Assembly (NCBI RefSeq): GCF_900129385.1
Contig: NZ_FQVO01000001.1
Location: forward strand, 372,001-436,000
Length of the DNA: 64,000 nt
Direction: 5' to 3'
Origin: Chryseobacterium takakiae
Lineage (GTDB): Bacteria; Bacteroidota; Bacteroidia; Flavobacteriales; Weeksellaceae
Position 1 is the stretch's first letter. Every line of letters begins with the position of its first letter. The position numbers and the translations under genes are program-made. Of this stretch, positions 33,282 through 42,690 are shown piece after piece. Under the pieces are notes generated by a model. The model saw only the letters and a list, made by a program, of their open reading frames with translations, ran no database searches and was not told the origin of the DNA.

Positions 33282-35747
33282 TTAGTAGTTAATAATCATT
33301 GCTTCATCCTTATTATCAATAATAAGAACTTTTGAGTCTCTTATTGCATTTTGTTTTCTCAGGTTTTTCAACGCCGCTGCATCATAAAAAATCTGATCCA
33401 GATTAGCTAAAGGATCAAACAGTTTGCATTGTTCCTGTTTAGCATTTAAATCTTTAGAAACCGCATCAAAACCGTGAAGTATAATCTTTATTTTTTTGAA
33501 ATTTGAACTAAACTTGCCTTCTGATTTGGAAAAACGAATAATCTTTTTTTGAGGATCAAATTCTATCCTCCTTTTATAGAAATCACCTTTTTCATAATCC
33601 AAAGTTTCGCCATCGTCTTCATAATATGAAAAAATATTAGTTTTATTACCATTATAAATATGTAACTGTAGCGTATCATTTGGTTTTTCCTTAGTCGATT
33701 GTGTCACATTTTGCAAAGGTATTATAGATGATGCTTTGGCGAATATTGGCAAATGATATGGGTCCAACTCCATCTGTTTTTCCTGATTGCCCTCGATTTT
33801 TTCATCGGTGAAAATATTATAGAAATGTCCTTCCGGAAAATAAATTTTCTTCTGCTTATCCTTTCCCATTACCGGTGCAATCAGAAATGCATCGCCAAAC
33901 AAAAACTGATGCTGGTAATTGACATTATAAATATTAGAATCAAAGGGATAATCTACACACAACGCTTTGGAAATCGGCATTCCGTTCTGTGAAGTTTCAT
34001 GGAATTTAGAATACAGATAAGGCATCATCTGATAACGGAAACCAATATACGACTGCGAAATCAGTTCATTATCTTCGCCGTAGCTCCACGGTTCATTGGC
34101 TGCAGCAAACTGTTCGCGGTGATTTCTGAGATAAGGTGAAAAAATGCCAACTTCTACCCAACGTCTGTACAACTCCTTATTGCCATCGCCAATATAGCCT
34201 CCCAAATCCGGTCCAACGAAAGGAATTCCCGACAGGCTCATCTGGTTATTGAGCAAAACACCCAAAAGTATATGTTCATCTTTGGCCTGATTATCTCCGC
34301 TCCAGACCGTAGCATAACGCTGAACGCCTGCAAAAGCGGAACGCGTCATTACAAACGGGCGCTTGTTGCCGCCATATTTTTTAAATGATTCGTAAGATGA
34401 ACGCGCCATCAGAAAACCATAAAGGTTGTGCGATTCTGCAGTGTTGGATTTTCTTCCGTCATAATCAAAGACCACATTGTCCGGCATCATTTGTCCGTCG
34501 ATAGCCGGCTCATTCATATCATTCCAATAACCGTTGATGCCCACATCCTGATAAATTTTCATCTGGTCTGCCCACCAGGTTCTGGCTTTGGGATAAGTAA
34601 AATCCGGAAAATAATTGGTATTGGGATAAATATCTGTTATATATTTTTCACCATCCTGATATTTCAGAAAGATGTCTTTTTTGATACCATCATTGTAAGC
34701 ATCGTAAGTTGGGTCTATCTTGATACCAGGGTTTACGGACGCTGTGAGTTCAATTCCTTTTTGCCTGAGTGCAGATGCCATTTTTTTCATGTCCGGAAAC
34801 TTTTTAGTATCAATTCGGAACGGCTCATATTCCACCAGATAATCTGCATCCAGGACAATCCCATCCAGCGGGATTTTTTTCTCCCGAAAGGTTTTCGCTA
34901 TAAAGTTCACCTGGTCTTCATTATAATAGCTGCATCTTGACTGTTGGTAGCCAATACTCCATTTTGGCGGAAGCGGAATTCTACCTGTAATTGAGGTATA
35001 ATTTTCTATGACCTTGGCCACAGAATCATCGTGAATAAAAAAATAATCCATATCGCCACCATCAAAACTTACCGACATAAACCGTTTATTGGATGCGCCA
35101 AAATTGAAAGTTCCCTTGAAACTATTATCATAATAAATCCCGTAAACCTTATCTTTCAAAATGCCTATGTAGAAAGGAACGCTGATGTACATCGGAATTC
35201 TCGGGTCGTCATATTTATAGAAATCGGTGTTCCAGGTAGTCACGATGGTTTTATTTCTGTCAAGATTTCCCAATGACTCGCCCATGCCGACGAAACGTTC
35301 GCCGAAATGTTTTTTGTAAACCGTTACCTTGTCTCCCTGAAACGTTGTTCCGAGGGCTTTTCCGTCCAAATCTTCATTAATAACTTCTCCTTTTGCATTT
35401 TTATAAGTTATTTTGAAATAAGGTTTTTTCTGGATTTCTGCTGTAATTTCTTTTGTGGTAAGCGAGATGGAAGTTCCATTATCTAAAATTTTGAAATCGG
35501 AAAAATCAGGAATTTTTTCATCAACCAAAGCGAACGAAAAATCTTCGATGTTTTTATTCTTTGACACCTGGATTCTAACCGTATTAGAATTATAAACTGA
35601 TATTTTGAAAAAATGCTTTGCAGTACTGCCTTCCAGTCCGTGATTGGTCTTTTGATATTTCACAATTTCGCCAACAGATTCCTGTGCGGAATAGCTCTGA
35701 CCAATGGTAATACTAAAGAAAAGTAATATGAGTTTAAAAGAATTCAT
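33282..35747 (-). CDS. GH31 alpha-glucosidase, exported
   Basis: An 821-residue enzyme (ATG 35747) with a signal peptide ending near Ala21 and the GH31 layout: N-terminal beta domain, TIM barrel, C-terminal beta domain. The nucleophile is Asp410 in GYWNDMNEPA and the acid/base is Asp485 in VWSGDNQAK. GH31 enzymes of this type release alpha-linked glucose, or xylose in some members. It is the last gene of the minus-strand cluster that also holds GH3, GH144, PhyH and a TIM-barrel isomerase, 32 bases after the isomerase. Two codons of a longer TTG-started frame are disregarded. Confidence 0.92.
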   Translation of the reverse strand: MNSFKLILLFFSITIGQSYSAQESVGEIVKYQKTNHGLEGSTAKHFFKISVYNSNTVRIQVSKNKNIEDFSFALVDEKIPDFSDFKILDNGTSISLTTKEITAEIQKKPYFKITYKNAKGEVINEDLDGKALGTTFQGDKVTVYKKHFGERFVGMGESLGNLDRNKTIVTTWNTDFYKYDDPRIPMYISVPFYIGILKDKVYGIYYDNSFKGTFNFGASNKRFMSVSFDGGDMDYFFIHDDSVAKVIENYTSITGRIPLPPKWSIGYQQSRCSYYNEDQVNFIAKTFREKKIPLDGIVLDADYLVEYEPFRIDTKKFPDMKKMASALRQKGIELTASVNPGIKIDPTYDAYNDGIKKDIFLKYQDGEKYITDIYPNTNYFPDFTYPKARTWWADQMKIYQDVGINGYWNDMNEPAIDGQMMPDNVVFDYDGRKSNTAESHNLYGFLMARSSYESFKKYGGNKRPFVMTRSAFAGVQRYATVWSGDNQAKDEHILLGVLLNNQMSLSGIPFVGPDLGGYIGDGNKELYRRWVEVGIFSPYLRNHREQFAAANEPWSYGEDNELISQSYIGFRYQMMPYLYSKFHETSQNGMPISKALCVDYPFDSNIYNVNYQHQFLFGDAFLIAPVMGKDKQKKIYFPEGHFYNIFTDEKIEGNQEKQMELDPYHLPIFAKASSIIPLQNVTQSTKEKPNDTLQLHIYNGNKTNIFSYYEDDGETLDYEKGDFYKRRIEFDPQKKIIRFSKSEGKFSSNFKKIKIILHGFDAVSKDLNAKQEQCKLFDPLANLDQIFYDAAALKNLRKQNAIRDSKVLIIDNKDEAMIINY

Positions 35748-35779
35748 AAACAATAATGATAATTTGTTTTAAAATAATT

Positions 35780-36601
35780 TCAATTGAATGTGCTTTTGAT
35801 TAAATTTTTCATTGCCAGATTCAGTTCCCATTGGTTAGCAAGCGGAACATTACTGAACGGAAGACTTGGCAAATAAGGCGGGGGACCAAACTCGGTGAGA
35901 AATGTAAATTCTGTCTGATTTTCCTGCACATTCAATATTTCCCTCCACCAATTTAAGAATTTTTGTGTGGTAGTTTCCCATTCCGGCGCCATAAAATGAT
36001 TGACCTGTGGTGCCTGAGCAAAACCTATTCTTGCATGGATATGTCGGATTCTCGGAAATATTTTCTCCAAAATAAAATCCTGTCCCATCAGTAAACTTTC
36101 CGAAACATTGCACCAATGGGACAAATCTGCCGTCAGTTCTATATCAGAATATTTTTTAAGATAATCCAATGTCCCGAGACTATGGAATGAAAACTTGCCG
36201 CGATGTGTTTCGTGCAGGATACGGATTCCGTGTTCCTTGGCAAGATTCTGAGCGCATTCTATAAACGCACAATTCTCATCAAAACTAAAAAAATCTGCAC
36301 CGCTCTGCGCATTGATGAAATCGGGTTTAAAGGAAATCACCTGCTCCAGTCTTTCTCTGTAAAGCTTCAAATGTTGTTCAAAACCTTCATTTCTGTAATC
36401 CAAAACGACTTGGCCAACAAACGTAAAACTACGCTCTTTCCTGATACGTTCAAGTTCGTTCGAGAATTCAGAAATATATTGGGCGTCTTGCGGCATATTG
36501 ATTTCTATTCCATCATAATCATTAGATAAGACAAAGTCTAAAAATGCTTTTGCAGACCAGGATTCGCTTCCCCATTGTGTAGCCAGAACTTTTATCTTCA
36601 T
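35780..36601 (-). CDS. TIM-barrel sugar phosphate isomerase/epimerase family protein
   Basis: A 273-residue soluble protein of the xylose-isomerase-like TIM-barrel superfamily (AP endonuclease 2 type). Visible metal-site candidates are HETHRGKFSFH (about 140-150), ELTADLSHWCNVSES, RIRHIHARIG and a C-terminal LTEFGPPPY. Members isomerise or epimerise sugars or sugar acids, or act as 3-keto-sugar enzymes. Its ATG overlaps the stop of the PhyH gene by one base (TAATG), so the two are translationally coupled and probably act on the same compound. No signal peptide is visible, so it acts in the cytoplasm. Confidence 0.82.
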   Translation of the reverse strand: MKIKVLATQWGSESWSAKAFLDFVLSNDYDGIEINMPQDAQYISEFSNELERIRKERSFTFVGQVVLDYRNEGFEQHLKLYRERLEQVISFKPDFINAQSGADFFSFDENCAFIECAQNLAKEHGIRILHETHRGKFSFHSLGTLDYLKKYSDIELTADLSHWCNVSESLLMGQDFILEKIFPRIRHIHARIGFAQAPQVNHFMAPEWETTTQKFLNWWREILNVQENQTEFTFLTEFGPPPYLPSLPFSNVPLANQWELNLAMKNLIKSTFN

Positions 36602-37428
36602 TATTTCAACGCTTCATCTTTATCTTTTGACAGGAAATCTGTATGTTCTGATAAACCTTCCACTTTCCAGGTCATCATCGCTTCATCCGGAACGGCTTCC
36701 AAAGGCTTGATGCAGCTCAGATTGGGCTCATTATGGGGAACATTGGAAGCACGATTGTAGCAGGAAATCAGGCTCCATCTCGGGAAATCAGAAGTATTGG
36801 CTTCCGAACGATGCAATAAATTCGGGTGAAAAAACAAAGCATCTCCAGCTTTCAGCTCTACATAGATATGTTCCATTGATTCTAGCGCCAAATCAACATA
36901 ATGCTGCGAAGCACCAACCTGCTCGCCGGAAAATCCGTGCTCTACCCTTCCCATTTTATGCGTTCCCTTGATTACCTGTAAGCAGCCATTATCTTTATTG
37001 GCATCCGTAATCGCCACCATTACGGAAATCATCTGGTTGGGAAACAGGAATTCATTTTTGTACCAATAGCCGTAATCCTGATGCCATTCCCACGCACCGC
37101 CAACTTTTGGTTCTTTCTGCATCAGCTTTGAATGGAAATGACAAACCGGCGCATCGCCTTCCAGCAGAGCATTGACGTTGTTTATCATTCTCTCCGATTT
37201 GGTCAGAAGTCCGTAAGCATCGTTACCTGGTGTATACCAAAGGCTGAGCTTTGTTTTTTTTCCAGTCTGGTCATTGAGGTCAAAGGCATTTTTTCGCATC
37301 ACATCATCATTGACTGCAATGTGATGAAGTTTTTCAGTCTCTTGAGCATTCAGAAATTGATTGATGATAATAAATCCATCTCTGTGATATTGCTCTATCT
37401 GATTCTTATTCAAAGTGAAACGTCCCAT
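36601..37428 (-). CDS. PhyH-type Fe(II)/2-oxoglutarate dioxygenase
   Basis: A 275-residue member of the phytanoyl-CoA dioxygenase family with the iron triad His116 and Asp118 (EWHQDYGYW) and His206 (HPNLLHRSEA). Such enzymes hydroxylate small organic molecules using oxygen and 2-oxoglutarate. It has no signal peptide. It sits inside a glycan cluster, coupled by one base to the sugar isomerase-like gene and 26 bases after the GH144 gene. That setting suggests a modified sugar or sugar acid as substrate rather than a lipid; this is inference. Confidence 0.87.
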   Translation of the reverse strand: MGRFTLNKNQIEQYHRDGFIIINQFLNAQETEKLHHIAVNDDVMRKNAFDLNDQTGKKTKLSLWYTPGNDAYGLLTKSERMINNVNALLEGDAPVCHFHSKLMQKEPKVGGAWEWHQDYGYWYKNEFLFPNQMISVMVAITDANKDNGCLQVIKGTHKMGRVEHGFSGEQVGASQHYVDLALESMEHIYVELKAGDALFFHPNLLHRSEANTSDFPRWSLISCYNRASNVPHNEPNLSCIKPLEAVPDEAMMTWKVEGLSEHTDFLSKDKDEALK

Positions 37429-37454
37429 AATTCTATATTTTTGGTAAAAACACC

Positions 37455-38885
37455 TTACTTTTTGATGACCGGACTTTTTGAGGTAAACCCGAGGCGTTTC
37501 AGTCCGGTTTGGATTTCCGGGATGTTCATAAACAATTTCCAGAAAAGTCCCGTTCTGTAGTTTTCTATCATCACAATGATCGGTCCCTGATCAATAGCAA
37601 TGTAAGTATTGGATGACCAGTTTTTGCCCAGATGAAAACCATCATGGAAACCATATTCTCCCCAGATTTTTCCGCCTAATTCTTCATAGAAATAACGCAT
37701 CGCCTGCATACTTTCCTTCGGTGTGAATGGCATTGATGAAATGGCTGCCGTTGGCTGTATCACGCCCAAATCAGTCGCAGGGCTGTGCGCCACATAACCT
37801 TTGTAACTATCTCCGGCAGTCAGTCCCCAGCATCTTTCGCTGTACCCGACGTGTTTTTTTGGATTTTCTATACAGTAAGCTCTGTTGATCAGCGTGTGAT
37901 TTCTGGTCTGAAGTTCGTAGTCAATATTCAGACTATCTTTTAGTCCTCTTGGGTCAATGCCCTGAAACGTGTATTGTTCAAAGAAAAGCGGCCCGCCTTT
38001 ATCTTCGCCATAATTCCCGAGTGGCAATTCGTAGCCATAATATTTTGTATTATTCTTGAATGTCGTTGCTCCAGCCCAAGAACCGTCGTAAGCTTCTTTC
38101 GGAATTGGATGCCATTTGGACGCAGCGCCCATTATGTAAGTTATTAATGCTTCGTTGTAGCCCCAAATAGGGAAATTCATATCAAATCCTTGTGTCGGTG
38201 ACCAATGCCAATACAACTTCTTTTCATTATTGGTAAACCATTTCCAGTTGATGGCATCCCACATTTCGTTGACTCGTTTTTTCAGATAATTATCCTTTAA
38301 AGTATTCTGATTAAAATATTCTCTTGCGCATAAAAATCCCATCATCAGATATGAGGTCTCCACCAAGTCTGCGGCATCATCCAATCGGCCAAATGCAATG
38401 GTTTTTCCTGTATTTCCATCCATAAAGTGTGGAAAAGCCCCGTGAAAACGGTCTGCCTTTGTGAGGAAATCAGCAATCTGAATAATTCTGTCGAGACCAG
38501 CTTCCCTTGAAATCCACTTTCGCTCCACAGCGACAATCGTACTCATAATCCCAAAACCTGTTCCGCCGACCGCAATGGCATCCGGCCCGAAAGTTCCTGT
38601 ACTAAGATTAGGCTCATCCCAAGCTTCATTGATGTAATCCCAATAATAGTTACATTTGACAGTATTGCTGCGCTCTCTTGCCATTCCTGAAACCGGATGA
38701 CCATAATGCCAGAAAAATCTGAACGTTTGTTTCTGAACGGTTTCCATCAGCTCTTCGTCGGAAAGCCCTTTCTTGACACCTACTATAGGAATTTTCTCAG
38801 AAACATTAGCCTCATTTGGCTTTTGTGAATAGAATAATGATGAGCTTAGAATTAATACAAGAATGTTAAATTTTATTTTTGCCAT
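37455..38885 (-). CDS. GH144 endo-beta-1,2-glucanase-type (glycoamylase domain) protein
   Basis: A 476-residue exported protein (signal peptide about residues 1-20) with the glycoamylase (PF10091) alpha/alpha-barrel. Marks include FRFFWHYGHPVSGMARER, AVGGTGFGIMS, AFGRLDDAADLVETSYL, WGYNEALITYIMG and EYGFHDGFHL. This domain defines GH144, whose characterised member from Chitinophaga pinensis cuts beta-1,2-glucan to sophoro-oligosaccharides. The start overlaps the end of the GH3 gene by 13 bases. The family match is strong; activity on beta-1,2-glucan is inferred from family members. Confidence 0.85.
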   Translation of the reverse strand: MAKIKFNILVLILSSSLFYSQKPNEANVSEKIPIVGVKKGLSDEELMETVQKQTFRFFWHYGHPVSGMARERSNTVKCNYYWDYINEAWDEPNLSTGTFGPDAIAVGGTGFGIMSTIVAVERKWISREAGLDRIIQIADFLTKADRFHGAFPHFMDGNTGKTIAFGRLDDAADLVETSYLMMGFLCAREYFNQNTLKDNYLKKRVNEMWDAINWKWFTNNEKKLYWHWSPTQGFDMNFPIWGYNEALITYIMGAASKWHPIPKEAYDGSWAGATTFKNNTKYYGYELPLGNYGEDKGGPLFFEQYTFQGIDPRGLKDSLNIDYELQTRNHTLINRAYCIENPKKHVGYSERCWGLTAGDSYKGYVAHSPATDLGVIQPTAAISSMPFTPKESMQAMRYFYEELGGKIWGEYGFHDGFHLGKNWSSNTYIAIDQGPIIVMIENYRTGLFWKLFMNIPEIQTGLKRLGFTSKSPVIKK

Positions 38886-41140
38886 AATACGGTTTTAGTC
38901 GTTAGATGATCAGAATTGGTTCCTATCATAATATCGAATTCGCCTTCTTCCCAATCGAAAATTAATTCTTCATTATAGAATTTCAGCAGTTCCTGGTTAA
39001 TATCAAAGCTTACAGTCTGGCTTTCTCCTTTTTTTAGAAAAACAGTTTTGAAGCCCTTTAGTTCCTTAACAGGCCTAGTGATACTTGCCACTTTGTCCCG
39101 TATGTAAAGCTGAACCGTTTCCTCACCATCGTAATTCCCTGAATTGGTCACAGTAATGCTTGCTTTCAACGTTTCATTTCCTTTGAGTTGGGATTTTGAA
39201 AGATTCATTGAAGAATAGTTAAATTTTGTATAACTTAGTCCAAAGCCAAATGGAAATAAAGGGTCGTTTCTCTCGTCGAGATAATTGGATTTGTATTTTT
39301 CAAAACGATGGTCTGTAAATTCCAAAGGTCTTCCTGTATTTTTGTGGTTATAATAAATGGGAACCTGACCAAGTGATCGCGGAAAAGTCATTGTTAATTT
39401 CCCCGAAGGATTGACCACCCCAAACAAAACATCCGTAATGGCGTGTCCAGCTTCTGTTCCCGGAAACCAAACGTTAAGAATAGCATCTGGCAAATCTACC
39501 ATATCAGAAAGGTCCAAAGGTCTTCCCGTAAATAAAATAACAATGATAGGCTTACCTAATTTCTTAATTTCTCTTAATAGTAACAATTGATTCTCAGGAA
39601 ATTTAATGTCTGTTCTACTGGCAGATTCACCGGTCATTTCAGAAGCTTCTCCCAAAACCAGAACTATTTTATCCGCTTTTTTTGCAGTATCAATAGCTTC
39701 CTTCAAAAGTTTTTCCGGGGATTGCCTTGGATTTTCTTTGGTAAACTCTATGTAAGCGTTTTTTTCAAGATTGAGATTCTCTGTAAGATTGGCGCCTCTG
39801 GCAAACCAATAATTTTTGCTTTCCGGAAATTCTTTCAAAGCAGACTGTACTGTAACGGATTCCTTAAAATCAACAGCCACAGCCCAGGTTCCTGGCATAT
39901 TGGCCTTGTCATCCAAAAGTGGTCCTATGAAAGCGATTTTATCAGATTTTTTCAATGGTAATATTTGTCTTTCATTTTTCATCAGCACAAAAGTCTGTGC
40001 CGCAACTTTTCTGGCAAATTGCCGATGCTCCGATGTGAGAATTTCTGACTTCGACCTTTTTTCATCAATATACCGGTAAGGGTCATCAAACAATCCAAGA
40101 TTATACTTCATTTCCAGTATCCGTCTGCAAGCTTTGTTGATGTCTTCTTCTGATATTTTGCCTTCTTGTAATGATTTTTTCAATGTATTAAGATAATCTT
40201 CGCCTACCATATCCATATCGGTTCCGGCTTTCAATGCTCTGGCTGCAACCTGCTGACTGTTTCCAAGTCCGTGCGCAATGAGTTCTTTGATGGCAGTAAA
40301 GTCTGTCACTACAAATCCGTTAAAGCCCCATTGTTTTCTTAAAACATCTGTTAGTAGCCATTTGTTAGCCGTAGAAGGAACGCCATTAATATCATTAAAA
40401 GAGGTCATAACCGTAGCTACTCCTGCGTCAATGGCTGCCTTGTAAGGCGGAAAATAATCATTGTACATCCGGTGAAGACTCATATCAACCGTATTATAAT
40501 CTCTTCCGGCTTCGGATGCGCCGTACAGCGCAAAATGCTTAACGCAGGCCAGTAAGGTGTTGTTTGAAGATAAATCACTTCCTTGATAGCCTTTCACAAA
40601 AGCCTCGGTAATTCTCGATGCAAGAAAAGGATCTTCTCCGGCTCCCTCAGCTACTCGACCCCAGCGAGGGTCTCTTCCGATATCTGCCATCGGCGAATAG
40701 GTCCAGGTTATTCCGTCCGCTGTAGCTTCCTTGGCTGAAATTGCTGCCGCTTGTTGTATCAATTCCGGTTTCCAGGAAGCTGAAAGTGCCAATGGAATTG
40801 GAAAACCTGTTTTGTATCCGTGGATTACATCTAATCCGAATATCAGAGGAATTCCTAATCTGGATTTTGAGACAGCAATCTCCTGAGTTTCTTTGATTCG
40901 GCTGAGACCAGTCATATTCAAAACGGCTCCCAGCTTGCCTTGCTTGATATAATTTTCTGCGTCGGAACTTACTGCTGCGCCAGTCTGGATATTGCCGGGA
41001 GGAGAGATAAGATTTAACTGACCGATTTTCTCCTCAATGGTCATTTTCTTCATCAGATTATCAATGAAAACATCTTTCTTACTTTGTCCAAAAGCTACAA
41101 CAAAGCTGAGTGATAATAATAAAATGCTAATACGTTTCAT
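38873..41140 (-). CDS. bglX: GH3 beta-glucosidase, BglX-like, exported
   Basis: A 755-residue periplasmic enzyme with a signal peptide (about residues 1-19) and the three-domain GH3 build: TIM barrel with nucleophile Asp280 (GFVVTDFTAI), alpha/beta sandwich with VLGEASEMTGESASRTDI, and C-terminal fibronectin type III-like domain. GH3 enzymes remove terminal beta-linked glucose from oligosaccharides. As first gene of the cluster it pairs with the downstream GH144 glucanase, a combination suited to degrading beta-1,2-glucan to glucose. It is divergent from an AraC-type regulator gene. Confidence 0.93.
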   Translation of the reverse strand: MKRISILLLSLSFVVAFGQSKKDVFIDNLMKKMTIEEKIGQLNLISPPGNIQTGAAVSSDAENYIKQGKLGAVLNMTGLSRIKETQEIAVSKSRLGIPLIFGLDVIHGYKTGFPIPLALSASWKPELIQQAAAISAKEATADGITWTYSPMADIGRDPRWGRVAEGAGEDPFLASRITEAFVKGYQGSDLSSNNTLLACVKHFALYGASEAGRDYNTVDMSLHRMYNDYFPPYKAAIDAGVATVMTSFNDINGVPSTANKWLLTDVLRKQWGFNGFVVTDFTAIKELIAHGLGNSQQVAARALKAGTDMDMVGEDYLNTLKKSLQEGKISEEDINKACRRILEMKYNLGLFDDPYRYIDEKRSKSEILTSEHRQFARKVAAQTFVLMKNERQILPLKKSDKIAFIGPLLDDKANMPGTWAVAVDFKESVTVQSALKEFPESKNYWFARGANLTENLNLEKNAYIEFTKENPRQSPEKLLKEAIDTAKKADKIVLVLGEASEMTGESASRTDIKFPENQLLLLREIKKLGKPIIVILFTGRPLDLSDMVDLPDAILNVWFPGTEAGHAITDVLFGVVNPSGKLTMTFPRSLGQVPIYYNHKNTGRPLEFTDHRFEKYKSNYLDERNDPLFPFGFGLSYTKFNYSSMNLSKSQLKGNETLKASITVTNSGNYDGEETVQLYIRDKVASITRPVKELKGFKTVFLKKGESQTVSFDINQELLKFYNEELIFDWEEGEFDIMIGTNSDHLTTKTVLWQK

Positions 41141-41330
41141 TAATTTAGTATAATAAATGAGTAAAAACTATTATATAATTTAAAGTTTTGTGTTGATAAA
41201 ATTATAGTAATATAAATCTCAAGACTGATACAATTATGTTACAAACTAATACTTTTATGTCAAAAAAAGCATAAATTAGCATTACATAATATGATTATAT
41301 CTTAATATTGTATTTATATATCATTTGTAA

Positions 41331-42221
41331 ATGGAAAATAGTAAAACTATTTCTGCAGTGCCGGCATTGGAGCATCTCACCAAGACGGAAAATGAATCGT
41401 TTGTTTACAGAAATTTCGAATATGATTTTTTTCCAACACCCTGGCATTATCATCCGGAATTTGAGATTGTTCTGGTAACTTCCAGCACGGGAAAACGTCA
41501 TATTGGTAATCACGTTGGAGATTTTGGGCCCGGAAATCTATGTTTTATTGGCTGTAATATACCGCATACTTACAAAAGTGATGAAAAATACTACCATAAA
41601 AAAAAACAGCTTAAGGCCAAATCCATTGTTATTCATTTTTCGTTAGATACGTTTGGTGACTCTATCTACCTCCCCGAATTCAAACCTATTCTATCATTTC
41701 TGAAGAATTACAAAAGAGCTTTTGATATAACCGGCATAGAACAGGAAAAAATTTCTGATATAATGCGAAAAATGCAATATTATAAACCACTTAAAAGATG
41801 GTATGCTTTGGTACAGATCCTTGAGATTCTTTCAATGTCTGATAATTTAAATAATATTGTGCAAGATGAAATAGAAGGCTTTAACCCACTTGAATCCATG
41901 CGGCTTTTAAAAGTCTTTGAATTTGTAAAGGATAATTACCATAGGTCTATAAAAATAGCTTCCATATCAGCCTTGGTTCATATGACTGAAACATCTTTTT
42001 CCCGGTTTTTTATTCAGAGGACAAGACGCTCATTCACAGATTATCTGGTAGAATACCGCTTGTCAAAAGCACAGAAATTAATCTTAGAAACAGAAGAAAA
42101 TATTGAAAACATAGCGATGAGAACTGGCTTTAATAATCTTTCAAATTTCAACAGGCACTTCAAAAAAAAATTTGGAGTTACACCCAGAAATTGTAGAACG
42201 GCAAAATTTAAGATCAATTAG
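41331..42221 (+). CDS. AraC-family transcription regulator with cupin sensor
   Basis: A 296-residue regulator with an N-terminal cupin domain (WHYHPEFEIVLV near residues 38-49, then GKRHIGNHVGDFGPGN and CNIPHTY) and a C-terminal double helix-turn-helix (about 192-292, with ETSFSRFFIQRTRRSFTDYL and IAMRTGFNNLSNFNRHFKKK). It is divergent from the GH3-GH144-PhyH-isomerase-GH31 cluster across a 190-base gap and probably activates it when a sugar is bound. A homologue with the same architecture lies at 61799-62671 beside galK. Confidence 0.9.
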   Translation: MENSKTISAVPALEHLTKTENESFVYRNFEYDFFPTPWHYHPEFEIVLVTSSTGKRHIGNHVGDFGPGNLCFIGCNIPHTYKSDEKYYHKKKQLKAKSIVIHFSLDTFGDSIYLPEFKPILSFLKNYKRAFDITGIEQEKISDIMRKMQYYKPLKRWYALVQILEILSMSDNLNNIVQDEIEGFNPLESMRLLKVFEFVKDNYHRSIKIASISALVHMTETSFSRFFIQRTRRSFTDYLVEYRLSKAQKLILETEENIENIAMRTGFNNLSNFNRHFKKKFGVTPRNCRTAKFKIN

Positions 42222-42690
42222 AGATAATGGCTTTTTAAAGAATGAAAGTTGCCAAGTCAGCTTCCCCAATTGACTGCATTGTTGTCGATATTGATGAATT
42301 TTATACTTTTCTCTATTATATTTCAATAAAAATCTGATGTGCAACAACATCTATTCTATTTGTTTTCTTTTTTTCCTATTCGGATTGGCCATATTAAAAC
42401 TTACTTGTACTGAATTTTTTGTTTCATTGTGGATCGGTTAACAGCTCAAAGTTAAAAATTTATGTAGCTTCAAGTATAAAATGGATTACTGTGATCAACT
42501 GTCTTGTAATGATCTTTTGTGCATTTTTTGTTTATATTTTTAAAATATAAAGCAATTTAGGGCATTTAATATCATCAATGTGATATTAAGGACGATTTAA
42601 AGCCAATATACAACAAAAGTGCTACAATTTCCTGTAGCACTTTTAATTAACCACCATCAATAAAAATCTTTAAGCAGATGAAGTTCTGTG
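42222..42690. other. Intergenic region without recognisable genes
   Basis: This 469-base gap between converging genes holds one good hairpin near its right end (annotated separately) and otherwise AT-rich sequence without repeats I recognise. Short open frames on the minus strand are shadows of the AraC gene. Confidence 0.5.
42613..42646. terminator. Bidirectional terminator near the 600-residue protein gene
   Basis: AAAAGTGCTAC and GTAGCACTTTT form an 11-bp stem around AATTTCCT, with T runs on both strands, 45 bases beyond the stop codon at 42691. Confidence 0.8.

Noticed and set aside
33282..41140. Classical polysaccharide utilisation locus
   Set aside because: No SusC/SusD pair is present in or around the cluster; only enzymes and an AraC regulator are seen.
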